64,000 nucleotides of DNA, taken from contig NZ_JMLE01000015.1 in assembly GCF_000685965.1 (NCBI RefSeq), positions 1 to 64,000 of the forward strand, written 5' to 3'. Below the pieces are notes generated by a model. That model did no database searches. It was not told the origin of the DNA and saw only the letters and a program-made list of their open reading frames with translations. The translations under genes were made by a program, and so were the position numbers. The DNA comes from Arthrobacter sp. UNC362MFTsu5.1. Lineage in GTDB: Bacteria; Actinomycetota; Actinomycetes; Actinomycetales; Micrococcaceae. This document shows positions 33,673 through 41,850 of the stretch, in pieces. Each line of letters opens with the position of its first letter. Position 1 is the stretch's first letter.

Positions 33673-35127
33673 ATGAGCGAAACGAAAGTATTCCTGCTGC
33701 CGGACCTGGGCGAAGGCCTCACCGAAGCCGAACTCGTGAACTGGCTCGTTGCCGTGGGCGACGAAATCCGAGTAGACCAGCCCATCGCCGAAGTTGAGAC
33801 AGCGAAGTCCATGGTGGAGGTCCCGTCCCCGTACGCCGGCACCGTCGCCGTGCTCCACGGGGAACCGGGCCAGACGCTCGACGTCGGGAAGCCGCTGATC
33901 TCGGTCACATCCATTGGATCCCCGGCGGCTGAGCCTGTCGAGACCACACCTGCCGAAACCGCCGCGGCCGAAACCTACCGTGAAGAGGAAAAAGCCGGCT
34001 CCGGCAACGTCCTCATCGGATACGGAACACCAGGAGGACATGGCCTAGCCCGTCGCACGCGGGCACGCAAGTCATCGGCGTCCGTAACATCGGTGATTGA
34101 GCCTGTTGAAATCACCAGCGCGGAGAAGTCTGCCGACGATGTCACGCTCCTCCGCACCCGCGTTCCCGGCAAGCTCGGTGCCGTGATTTCGCCTTTGGTC
34201 CGCCGGATGGCCCGCGACCACGGAGTTGACCTGAGCGGGCTACAGGGCTCGGGAACCAGCGGACTGATCATGCGCAAGGACGTCGAAGCTGCGATCGCTC
34301 CCGCCCCTGCGGTGGCACGTCCGTCGGTGATTGAGCCTGTCGAAACCAGGCGATCCGTCGCTACTTTCGTCGAAACCAGTCGCAGCGAGACCGACTCCCG
34401 CACAGGTCTCGGCATCACCGCCCGGACACCTGTCCGAGGCGTTCGCAAAGCTGTTGCCGCCAACATGTCCCGCAGCCGCTTCGAGATTCCCGAGGCAACG
34501 GTGTGGGTCGACGTTGACGCCACAGCTCTCTTGGAAATGCGTGCCGCGTTGAAGAAGTCGGACCCGCACAACACCCCCGGCCTGCTGGCTTTCATTGCGC
34601 GGTTTGTGACAGCTGGATTGAAGAAATACCCGGAGCTGAACACCCGGCTAGTCACTACCGAGGACGCTGTTGGTGGGGAGAGTCAGGAAATCGTCGCTTT
34701 CGACGGTGTCAACCTGGGCTTCGCAGCTCAGACTGACCGCGGACTTATGGTGCCGTCAGTTCGCAACGCCGACAAGATGAGTGCCCGCGAGCTGGATGCC
34801 GAAATTCGACGGCTCACCTCCGTGGTGCGCGCAGGAAAGGCGACGCCATCGGAGCTGGGCAGCGGTACCTTCACACTGAACAATTACGGTGTCTTCGGAG
34901 TGGACGGCTCAGCCGCGATCATCAATCACCCGGAGGTCGGGATCCTGGGCGTGGGGCGCATTATCGACAAGCCCTGGGTGGTCAACGGGGAACTGGCAGT
35001 CCGTAAAGTTACCGAGCTGACGCTCACCTTCGATCACCGGGTTTGCGACGGCGGGACCGCTGGCGGGTTCCTTCGGTACGTGGCGGACGCGATCGAGAGC
35101 CCGGGCGGCGTGCTCGCGGATATCTGA
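33673..35127 (+). CDS. bkdC: Dihydrolipoamide acyltransferase E2
   Basis: A 484-residue core subunit. One lipoyl domain comes first (LLPDLGEGLTEAELVNWLVA; lipoyl Lys45 in VETAKSMVEV), then a linker, the E1/E3-binding domain (VISPLVRRMARDHGVDLSGL), a second linker and the catalytic domain with the His-Asp motif FDHRVCDGGTAGG. The linkers hold copies of the dispersed GATTGAGCCTGTCGAAA repeat, translated as VIEPVEIT (near 140) and VIEPVETRR (near 218), with a further AEPVETTP near residue 86. These insertions seem tolerated because linkers are flexible. It starts 4 bases after the E1beta stop. Confidence 0.92.
   Translation: MSETKVFLLPDLGEGLTEAELVNWLVAVGDEIRVDQPIAEVETAKSMVEVPSPYAGTVAVLHGEPGQTLDVGKPLISVTSIGSPAAEPVETTPAETAAAETYREEEKAGSGNVLIGYGTPGGHGLARRTRARKSSASVTSVIEPVEITSAEKSADDVTLLRTRVPGKLGAVISPLVRRMARDHGVDLSGLQGSGTSGLIMRKDVEAAIAPAPAVARPSVIEPVETRRSVATFVETSRSETDSRTGLGITARTPVRGVRKAVAANMSRSRFEIPEATVWVDVDATALLEMRAALKKSDPHNTPGLLAFIARFVTAGLKKYPELNTRLVTTEDAVGGESQEIVAFDGVNLGFAAQTDRGLMVPSVRNADKMSARELDAEIRRLTSVVRAGKATPSELGSGTFTLNNYGVFGVDGSAAIINHPEVGILGVGRIIDKPWVVNGELAVRKVTELTLTFDHRVCDGGTAGGFLRYVADAIESPGGVLADI
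33928..33945. repeat. Degenerate dispersed repeat inside the E2 gene
   Basis: GCTGAGCCTGTCGAGACC lies just after the lipoyl domain and is read as AEPVET. It matches the GAGCCTGTCGAAACC part of the better copies further downstream in the same gene. Confidence 0.5.
34092..34113. repeat. Dispersed repeat inside the E2 gene (first good copy)
   Basis: GGTGATTGAGCCTGTTGAAA, read as VIEPVE in the linker before the E1/E3-binding domain. It differs by one base from the copy at 34326. Confidence 0.75.
34326..34347. repeat. Dispersed repeat inside the E2 gene (second good copy)
   Basis: GGTGATTGAGCCTGTCGAAA, continued by CCAGG, read as VIEPVETR in the linker before the catalytic domain. A partial copy of its right end (TTTCGTCGAAACCAG) follows at 34365-34379. 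Confidence 0.75.
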
Positions 35128-35323
35128 TGCGAAGGGGCTCGATGGGGAGACAAGAGCGGCGGGATCTCCACTAAAGGTGCCGCGACTTAGCATGTACTGA
35201 TATTTTTTCACACCTTGCCACTGGCGTGGCTCCGTAGCGTGGGCTAAGTGTCCTTGCCGGATCATCAGCTTCAGATCCAGCCTCCTGGGAGCCTAACTTC
35301 GACTCCTTACAGCAGATGCAGAA

Positions 35324-37594
35324 TCACTTGACGGCTAGTGCCCGCCCAATTTCAGCCCAGTTTGTGCCGTCGTACGCGAACGTGACTGAGTCCAGCGATA
35401 ATGCCGCTACGGAGGCAGTGGGAGCAACGCCGCCTGCAAACTTGACGCCAGCCGGCCACGCATACGTGTGCCCACCGAGGGCGTCTTGGCACCAGACAAT
35501 AGTGAGGCGCTGCCCTACTGACGCGTTGATAATGGTCGACGCCGTGGCGTTGGCACCCAGAGCAATGGACTGGATGTTGCCGACCGCCGCATCAATGATT
35601 ACTGCACCTTCGGCGGCAAGCGTTTGAGACATCCTGCTGTCGACGTAAGCGCGCCTCCAGACATGCGTGCCCATGTTTCGCGCGATCTGCCATATCGTGT
35701 GAAGCGCCCCACCCGCATCGGTTCGGGTAGTGAGCTCAACGTTTGATCCGGCGTTCGAGCCCGACTCGGGATCGCTCGTTATAGCAAGCTCGGCGCGGGA
35801 CACTCCAGCCGTTTGGCCCTGCCCAAGGACTCGACGGGAACCTGCTGCACCGTTCACGCCTAACCCGACCACCGTGCCGGCCGCCGCGTTTGATCCGGCT
35901 ACAGTGCCCGCTACGTGGCGGATTAGGGTGTTGAAGTTTATGGAGCCGGAGAATTCCCGGTAGAGGCTCGAATCGCTGGGGACGGTTCGCCGAGAGTTGA
36001 CCCCGCGCAGGTTCGTCCAGACTGCGTCTACGGTTCCGGTCAGGAAGATGGGGTAGTTGAGCAATGGCTTTGTTCGCGTGTCCACGACGGCGATGTTGTG
36101 GGCAGAGAAGCGAGTGATCTTGCTGGTGCTGCCCGCCTTCGCGGCGATCCCGAAGTTTTCGGATGAACTCGTGTCTACAATCATCGCTCCTGTGTAGTCG
36201 TTTAAGGAACCGGGGTTGATAATCATTCCGTCGCGCACAGTGACATCCTGCGCTCCGGATACGATGACGCCACCCTTCGCACAATCGATCAGCACGAAGT
36301 TGCTGATCTCAATATTTGTTGCAAGGGCCACCTGATTCGCCAAGTCGTTCGAGGGGGAGCCGCCGATGCGGATACCTATCCCGGAGCTCGCGTCTCCGAA
36401 GTCTCCTGAGGGCGTGCCACGTAGCATTCCTTTTACATAAATCCCGGTTACTTTCCCATCTTTAGGAGCATCGTCTAGGTAGACCCCGCCCAGTCCGCAG
36501 TTGATGGCGGTGATGTTCGAGACGTTGAAGTTGGAGGGGCCATAGTCGGTGGAGTTTTGGTTGACAAGAAATCCGCCTATCCAGATCCCGTAGGCGGCGC
36601 AGTTTTCGGCATGTAGGTTGGACGCTATAACCCTTTGGTTTCCTCGGCTGATTGAGAAGCCATTGTCGGAACCGTTAGTTGTGACTAGGTTGTGTGCGAT
36701 GACCCTTTCGCAGAATATCCAGCCAGGATCCATGGTGTTGTGGAAGCGCGAGTTGGTTACTGATGCATCACCGCGCACACCCGAAAGCAGGAGTGGCAGT
36801 GTATTGGTGTGGGCTACTCGCACGTTCTCGATGCGGATGTCCGTGATGGCGTACAGGCTGGTGTCGCTACCACCAGTTGACTGCGGAGTGAGGTCGCCCC
36901 TGAACGTGAACGCCTGAGAGACGCCGGCACCACCTGCCTTGGTGCGGGACCGTCGAGGGACACCATTCGTATCATCAACGATTGTGCCCTGCACCGTGAA
37001 GTTTCGGAAGGTGAGACCGCCGCAACCGCCGGCGGATCCAGTGGCTGTGAATGCGGAGCCCAGCGCGACGTTGATGTCAGCCAGCGTCCCGGGGACTGTG
37101 ATGACTGTCTGGTCTCGACCGAGCCCTTCGACGCAGACTCTGTACACGCCAGCCATGTTTATCTGCTTGCGAATCGTGTACGCCTTGCGCGTCAACTTCA
37201 CCAGCGGGATCGTGTTGGCGCTGGCGTAGGTGATGGCCGCTTGGATGCAGACGTCGTCGGATGCGTCGGCGCCGGAGAGATTTCGGAAGTCTTCCACATC
37301 GACAAAGCTGCGCTTCGAATAAGTAGCCGAGAGGTCTGGAAGCTGGGCAGGCGGGATCTTCGAATTGGCATCTAGGGCTGCCACACCCGACGGGGCGCCC
37401 TTCTCTGCCATGGGAACGTATTTGTCCCCTGGAGCAGCCGGGGCGGCCTGGGCAGTACTGGCACCAAGCGTTGCCAACGCGGAAGCACTGGTGAAAGCAG
37501 ATATCACGGTTCCGAATTTCAGCAACCCGCGGCGCTTCACACTGATGTCGTTTTGGAATACCGACGGATCCTCTTGCCCAATCTCCCTAGTCAT
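35324..37594 (-). CDS. Tat-exported right-handed beta-helix protein
   Basis: A 756-residue secreted protein. The N terminus has a twin-arginine signal (VKRRGLLKFGTVISAFTSAS, cleavage after STAQA). Next comes VAALDANSKIPPAQLPDLSA, a phrase often found at the head of phage-tail or glycan-binding proteins. Residues about 100-560 are a parallel beta-helix of the pectate-lyase type (FTVQGTIVDDTN, VIASNLHAENCAAYGIWIGG, DVTVRDGMIIN). A C-terminal beta domain ends FAYDGTNWAEIGRALAVK. Such proteins cut or bind polysaccharides; beside a Wzy-like gene it may trim or modify the EPS outside the cell. No catalytic residues can be named with confidence. Confidence 0.8.
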   Translation of the reverse strand: MTREIGQEDPSVFQNDISVKRRGLLKFGTVISAFTSASALATLGASTAQAAPAAPGDKYVPMAEKGAPSGVAALDANSKIPPAQLPDLSATYSKRSFVDVEDFRNLSGADASDDVCIQAAITYASANTIPLVKLTRKAYTIRKQINMAGVYRVCVEGLGRDQTVITVPGTLADINVALGSAFTATGSAGGCGGLTFRNFTVQGTIVDDTNGVPRRSRTKAGGAGVSQAFTFRGDLTPQSTGGSDTSLYAITDIRIENVRVAHTNTLPLLLSGVRGDASVTNSRFHNTMDPGWIFCERVIAHNLVTTNGSDNGFSISRGNQRVIASNLHAENCAAYGIWIGGFLVNQNSTDYGPSNFNVSNITAINCGLGGVYLDDAPKDGKVTGIYVKGMLRGTPSGDFGDASSGIGIRIGGSPSNDLANQVALATNIEISNFVLIDCAKGGVIVSGAQDVTVRDGMIINPGSLNDYTGAMIVDTSSSENFGIAAKAGSTSKITRFSAHNIAVVDTRTKPLLNYPIFLTGTVDAVWTNLRGVNSRRTVPSDSSLYREFSGSINFNTLIRHVAGTVAGSNAAAGTVVGLGVNGAAGSRRVLGQGQTAGVSRAELAITSDPESGSNAGSNVELTTRTDAGGALHTIWQIARNMGTHVWRRAYVDSRMSQTLAAEGAVIIDAAVGNIQSIALGANATASTIINASVGQRLTIVWCQDALGGHTYAWPAGVKFAGGVAPTASVAALSLDSVTFAYDGTNWAEIGRALAVK

Positions 37595-38117
37595 GCCTAG
37601 ACGCTATTTGCTTGGAGTTTCATAAAACACCGTGGAGATTACGTGATTATTTTGCAGTGATTACTCGGTTGAAGCATCGTGTTACTCAGTCTAACTAGAG
37701 TGACCAGTGTGACGAATGCTCATTTACGCAAGACCAGGTCGGTGAAGCACTAGCTCGCAGGGCTGTTAAACTTTCCGGTCGACACCAGTCGGACTCTGGA
37801 GGGCGCTAGGGCAGCCGTCGAACGCCGGCTACGTGTGCCGCGCGTCATGGGATGGCGAGGCGAACTAAACTATGAATGAAACTGTCCACGCGTGTCGATT
37901 ATGATGGGGAACTGCACTCACAACACCGGGGGTCATACGTGCAGGAAACACAGGATCGCGATGACAGCCGCATGAAGGCGTCGAGAGTCTCAAATCCAGG
38001 GCATGCTGGCGTAGGACTAATCTTCACCATTCGTGGGGTCCTCTTGACCCCGATGCAGGTCTTCGTTCTTGCAGGAGTTCTCGTTAGGGCGCCGGGGTTT
38101 AGAAGGGCCACGGGTCA
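37595..38117. other. AT-richer intergenic region before the Wzy-like gene
   Basis: This divergent gap of 523 bases has a lower GC content than its surroundings. It contains TGATTA-type repeats close to the beta-helix gene (GATTACGTGATTATTTTG and GTGATTACTCGG, about 37636-37670), which could be regulator sites, and the possible 81-codon frame described separately. No RNA gene is recognised. Confidence 0.5.
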
Positions 38118-38121
38118 GTGA
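37876..38121 (+). CDS. Possible small protein coupled to the Wzy-like gene
   Basis: An 81-codon frame from ATG 37876 whose stop overlaps the GTG of the next gene by 4 bases (GTGA). The product is charged in its first half and has one weakly hydrophobic stretch in the second (VGLIFTIRGVLLTPMQVFVL). No family is recognised and there is no strong ribosome site. The overlap is the main argument that it is translated; it could also be a chance frame or a leader peptide. Confidence 0.35.
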   Translation: MKLSTRVDYDGELHSQHRGSYVQETQDRDDSRMKASRVSNPGHAGVGLIFTIRGVLLTPMQVFVLAGVLVRAPGFRRATGQ

Positions 38122-39536
38122 GCGCCGATTCGCTCGACACCATGTTGGTCATTACCGCTATTGGCGCTTCGGTTGTACTGGCTCTGATCTTTCTCGTTGG
38201 GATGAAAAGACCAAGACAAAGGCGCCGTCAAGTCCTGGCACCTGAGGCAAGTGCAAATAGTGGTGTGCGTTGGATTATCATATTCGCTTGGGCAGCCTCT
38301 ACACTGCCGAGCCTGATTCAGAACCTGACAACAACACGACGAGCCAATGCCGTTGTGGACGTTGCAGCGTCAACTGGTCTTTCAACTATGGCTGCTTATC
38401 TGACAGCCGCCCTTCTGATTGCGCTTTGCCTCTGGCAACTGCTCACGGCCAAAGTTGCGACCGATACTCTGGGCTTGCTCGGCGTCGGTCTACTACTGGC
38501 GCCATGGATGATCGCTATGCTCTCCAGTGCTGAGAGCGGCAGTAACATCCCTTTCAACGCCTTGGCGTTACCGGCAGTTGCCTTCGCACTTTGGCGATTG
38601 AACGCAAAGCTCCAAGACCTCACTGCCGTCGCCTGGTTGACCGGGTGCACGGCGGCAATTGCCCTGGTTATGGGATTGCTCGCTCCTACTAGAGGTCTTC
38701 TTCATGGATCATCGGGGTACGTGTCCACTGCAGACAAAGCGATAATCGGAGACACACTTCTCGCGGGTCCGTTCAATCACTCCAACCAGTTGGGCGTTAT
38801 TCTCGCACTCGGGCTGCCAGCCATCTTGCTGCTTCATCGTCGTTCTGACCGGTTCTGGATATTCGCCGTGACCGTACTTGCGCTGGCGTGGTCTGCCTCA
38901 CGCGGTTCACTGCTGGCAGTGGGCGTCTTCTTAGTCGCTTGCTGGTGGGTTACAAGGTTCAAGAATGCGTCCCCCCGGAGGTTTTGGTCATTCGTTGTTG
39001 TTGTCCCCTCGCTGGCTGCGGTTGCCTATGTGCCGCTCGTCACGGACGATCTCAGCGCGTTTTCTGACCGAGGGCAGATATGGGCTGCCAGCATGGCCGC
39101 ATGGGCAGAGTCTCCAAGTTCTGGCAATGGGTATGCTTGGTACTCGGAAATCGCCAAAGTAGCCAACGATCTGACGGCCGTGGCCTTCAACGGGCATAAC
39201 CTTTTTGTCCACGCGCTCGCAACCGGCGGCGTCCTTCTGCTGGTGGCCCTAGTTCTGCTCTGTTGGAGGCTGGTGTCCGTATCCATCGCCGAGGCCGGAG
39301 TGGGCAATATATTTCCATTGGCCTACACAGTGTGTTTCGGAGTACTCGCGATACTCGAAGTCCCCACGCGATTCAGGGACGTAGATCCGCAGTCGTGGGT
39401 TGCGGTCCTTCCAGTGGTGATCATTGCCATGTGGAAGCGCGTGGCTCCGCCAGAAAGCACGCGGCGAGGTGGAGCTGCACTGCTCGAGGAGAATGAGCAT
39501 GTCGAAGAAGCCAAGTCGACAGAACTCGAACACTGA
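38118..39536 (+). CDS. Wzy-like O-antigen/EPS polymerase
   Basis: A 472-residue membrane protein with about ten to twelve helices. The Wzy_C-type features are the segment LLAGPFNHSNQLGVILALGL, SASRGSLLAVGV, DRGQIWAASMAAWAESPSSG (a large outer loop) and GHNLFVHALATGG. Such proteins join lipid-linked repeat units (or ligate chains) on the outer face. The minus-strand EPS locus has a flippase, initiating transferase and Wzz but no polymerase, so this gene probably completes it. The C-terminal tail is cytosolic and acidic (LLEENEHVEEAKSTELEH). Confidence 0.85.
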   Translation: MSADSLDTMLVITAIGASVVLALIFLVGMKRPRQRRRQVLAPEASANSGVRWIIIFAWAASTLPSLIQNLTTTRRANAVVDVAASTGLSTMAAYLTAALLIALCLWQLLTAKVATDTLGLLGVGLLLAPWMIAMLSSAESGSNIPFNALALPAVAFALWRLNAKLQDLTAVAWLTGCTAAIALVMGLLAPTRGLLHGSSGYVSTADKAIIGDTLLAGPFNHSNQLGVILALGLPAILLLHRRSDRFWIFAVTVLALAWSASRGSLLAVGVFLVACWWVTRFKNASPRRFWSFVVVVPSLAAVAYVPLVTDDLSAFSDRGQIWAASMAAWAESPSSGNGYAWYSEIAKVANDLTAVAFNGHNLFVHALATGGVLLLVALVLLCWRLVSVSIAEAGVGNIFPLAYTVCFGVLAILEVPTRFRDVDPQSWVAVLPVVIIAMWKRVAPPESTRRGGAALLEENEHVEEAKSTELEH

Positions 39537-39611
39537 CTCTGGTCTTGTCGGCTAGCGCCTCAGCAGCAGCACAGTATGCCCTGGGGGCGATAGGGGAAAT
39601 AGGGCCCCAGA

Positions 39612-39758
39612 CTATGAAGGCACGGCGGAATGCTGCGTGCATTCGACACTGACAACAAAAAAAGCGCCGTTGCCGCCGTCACACGATCCATAGAACGTGA
39701 CGTGGTTCGTCATGACGCCACACGGCTCGCAGTGGGTCTTTTGCTGTTTAGTGGCCAT
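39612..39758 (-). CDS. Small Cys-rich (zinc-ribbon-like) protein, probably leaderless
   Basis: A 48-residue product starting MATKQQKTHCEPCGVMTNHV, with four Cys: a CxxC pair and two more separated by a Gly/Asn-rich loop and a beta strand (YGSCDGGNGAFFVVSVECTQ). The pattern suggests a small metal-binding knuckle or ribbon. A perfect TATAAT ends 7 bases before the A of ATG, so transcription should start at or within a base of the start codon. There is no Shine-Dalgarno sequence. Both points fit a leaderless mRNA. Function unknown. Confidence 0.6.
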   Translation of the reverse strand: MATKQQKTHCEPCGVMTNHVTFYGSCDGGNGAFFVVSVECTQHSAVPS

Positions 39759-40169
39759 AGCGAGATTATAAACAGGGTTAGGTTTCCGGTGGGTTACTAC
39801 TGAGGAGCAAACTGCTGGCACGGCATCATCGCCCTTTCTCGTCCCGACAAGCCGCAGCTTCCGGGCAATGACCGTGGCTGGACTGATTGCGGCAGCCGCA
39901 CTCCAGCCGTCTCTCTCGGACGGCCAGACGAACTTTAGCCAGCAGACCGCCGGTACCGGGCCCCCAGCAACGCATACTATTCTCCGGCCACGCCGGCAGA
40001 GCGTCAGTCTGCACGAAGGCGGCGCCTCCTAGGACAGCAGGGCAGTGTCCGGCGATTGCCGGCCCCTATTGCTCCACCGCGCCGCATGCCTTTCATCAGG
40101 CTTCCACCAGCAAGGCGTGGGTAGAATCGAGGCCTAAGATCGCCGGAACGCATGAATACGGAGAACAGA
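39759..40169. other. Intergenic region without a recognised gene
   Basis: Apart from the -10 box of the small Cys-rich gene at its left end and a TAGAAT about 50 bases before the hydrolase gene at its right end, nothing in these 411 bases is supported. Reading frames here have irregular codon use on both strands. Confidence 0.5.
39765..39770 (-). promoter_or_regulatory. Consensus -10 box for a leaderless transcript
   Basis: TATAAT on the minus strand at 39770-39765, followed by six bases (CTCGCT) and the ATG of the small Cys-rich protein. A good -35 box is not seen at 16-18 bases; an upstream TG may give an extended -10. Confidence 0.6.
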
Positions 40170-40985
40170 ATGTCGCGATGGATGGAGGTCGGCCAGGGCA
40201 ACCATGTGCTGACCACCGAAGGTTCGAAGCTCAATACCGGACTCATAGTCGGCGCCGAACGCGCCATGGTGATCGACACCGGCGGCGGACCCCGGCAGGG
40301 CCGCGAAATCCTGACCGCTGTGCGCGAAAAGACCCAGCTGCCGCTGGTGGTGGTGAACACCCACGCCCACTACGACCACTTCTTTGGCAACGCGATCTTC
40401 AATGACGAGGGCGTCACCGAGTTCTACGCCCATGAGAACTGTGCCCGTGAGATCGAGGACAACGGTGACCGGCAGCGCCGCATGGTCGCCGCGCTGGAAC
40501 CGGAAATGGCAGCCGGTGAAGGCGCCGACGCCGAGCTGGTAGTCCCCAACGCCATCGTGAAGGACCGGCCCGTTCTGGTGGATCTCGGCGGCCAGACGGT
40601 CACGCTATTCTACCTGGGCAGGGGCCACACCGACGGCGACCTGTTGGTGGGCACGTCCACCACGCTGTACGCCGGCGACCTCGTGGAGCAGGGCTCGCAC
40701 CCGTCCTTCGAGGACGCCTTCCCGGAGGAATGGGCCGACGCCCTGCGGCACATCTCCGCGCTGCGGCACCGTTACGAATTCCTCATCCCGGGCCACGGCG
40801 AACCCTGCAGCGACCAGTTCGTGAAGACCATGGCCAACACTATGGGCACCGCCGTCCGCCAGGCCCTGCAGTCCATCCGCGACACCCCCAGCGACGCCAC
40901 CAAGGCCATCCCGGTGCTGCCCTACGGGCCGGAGCAGTCCCGCTGGTTCATCAAGCGGCTGCAAGAGACACAGGCGCACCACTAG
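40170..40985 (+). CDS. MBL-fold metallo-hydrolase
   Basis: A 271-residue protein of the metallo-beta-lactamase fold. The metal motif THAHYDH is present (near residue 70), with the later ligands in LGRGHTDGDLLV (His), LYAGDLVEQGS (Asp) and LIPGHGEPCS (His). ATG 40170 follows GGAGAACAGA; an in-frame ATG at 40152 lacks a site. The family splits esters, thioesters or lactones; the substrate is unknown and resistance to beta-lactams is not implied. It is monocistronic. Confidence 0.88.
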   Translation: MSRWMEVGQGNHVLTTEGSKLNTGLIVGAERAMVIDTGGGPRQGREILTAVREKTQLPLVVVNTHAHYDHFFGNAIFNDEGVTEFYAHENCAREIEDNGDRQRRMVAALEPEMAAGEGADAELVVPNAIVKDRPVLVDLGGQTVTLFYLGRGHTDGDLLVGTSTTLYAGDLVEQGSHPSFEDAFPEEWADALRHISALRHRYEFLIPGHGEPCSDQFVKTMANTMGTAVRQALQSIRDTPSDATKAIPVLPYGPEQSRWFIKRLQETQAHH

Positions 40986-41192
40986 AGGTAGACCGAATGG
41001 CGGCTTAGAAGGCCGATGTCAGTTGGGTGCTTGCCCTTTGAAAGTTGAAGTCGTCAACCGTGGCTGGGCTCCTGCGTCATCCGTGCAGGCGCCCGAATAC
41101 ACCAACGTGTTACACAAGTGACAGAGCGCAACGAGTGTGAGCAGTGATACATTCTGCTAGTGACTACTGGGGAACTTGAAGGAGATAGTTGC

Positions 41193-41762
41193 ATGTTTGA
41201 AGGTGTCCCCGACGAGGACGCGTGGCGGAATTGCACCACGCTTGAAGGCGCTTGCGAACTGACCGCCCGCTGGCTTGAGGGTTCCCTCAGCTACGTGCCC
41301 GGTTATGCCGCGCCGCAGTACGCCGGCGAGAACGGCCCCATGAGCGAGGCCCTGGCCGCCATCAACCGGCTCGGCTTCCTCACGGACGACTCACAGCCCG
41401 GGGCGGAGATGTCCAGCGGCCACGGACAGCGCGCCTTTGTGACCGGCCGCTGCACCGAACAGTCGGCAGCCGTCATCTCGGCAGTGCTGGTGGAAACGGA
41501 CCTGGTGGTGCTGGTGTTCCCTCCGGGCGAATCCGGCAACGGGCAGATCTGCGTGACCCTGGACGGAGCCAGGGAGTTCACCTGGCTGGGCAGCTCCGGC
41601 GGCCCCTCCTACGCCCACGAGACCTACACTGACTGGACCAACGAGACCCTGGCCAAATCGCTGGCCGAGTGCTGGGAACTGCAGATCTTCGACCCCGTCT
41701 GGGGCAGGAACTCCAAACTGGTTCCCCTCCTGCAGAAGGCACTGATCAGCGCGAAGGGCTAA
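41193..41762 (+). CDS. Uncharacterised protein (possibly DUF6919-like)
   Basis: A 189-residue cytosolic protein. ATG 41193 follows GAAGGAG by eight bases, better than an in-frame GTG at 41160. Recognisable stretches are WRNCTTLEGACELTARWLEG, INRLGFLTDDSQPGAE and QRAFVTGRCTEQSAA. The phrase GFLTDDSQPG recalls a family from Streptomyces that I know as DUF6919, named from memory only. No function is known. It ends before a strong two-way terminator. Confidence 0.7.
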   Translation: MFEGVPDEDAWRNCTTLEGACELTARWLEGSLSYVPGYAAPQYAGENGPMSEALAAINRLGFLTDDSQPGAEMSSGHGQRAFVTGRCTEQSAAVISAVLVETDLVVLVFPPGESGNGQICVTLDGAREFTWLGSSGGPSYAHETYTDWTNETLAKSLAECWELQIFDPVWGRNSKLVPLLQKALISAKG

Positions 41763-41781
41763 GACCCCTGCAACCGTTGGC

Positions 41782-41824
41782 AAGGGTGGCGGCGCCCCGG
41801 CAGGACCGCGGCGCCGCCACCCTT
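41782..41824. terminator. Bidirectional terminator hairpin
   Basis: A perfect 15-bp stem: AAGGGTGGCGGCGCC (41782-41796) with 41810-41824 around a 13-base loop, between two convergent genes. It begins 19 bases after the plus-strand stop and ends 26 bases from the minus-strand stop. Confidence 0.8.
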
Positions 41825-41850
41825 CACGGGCGACCTTTTCTAGGAGTCGG

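Noticed and set aside
40170..40985. Beta-lactamase
   Set aside because: The metal site of the MBL fold is present, but the fold is used by many hydrolases; there is no signal peptide.
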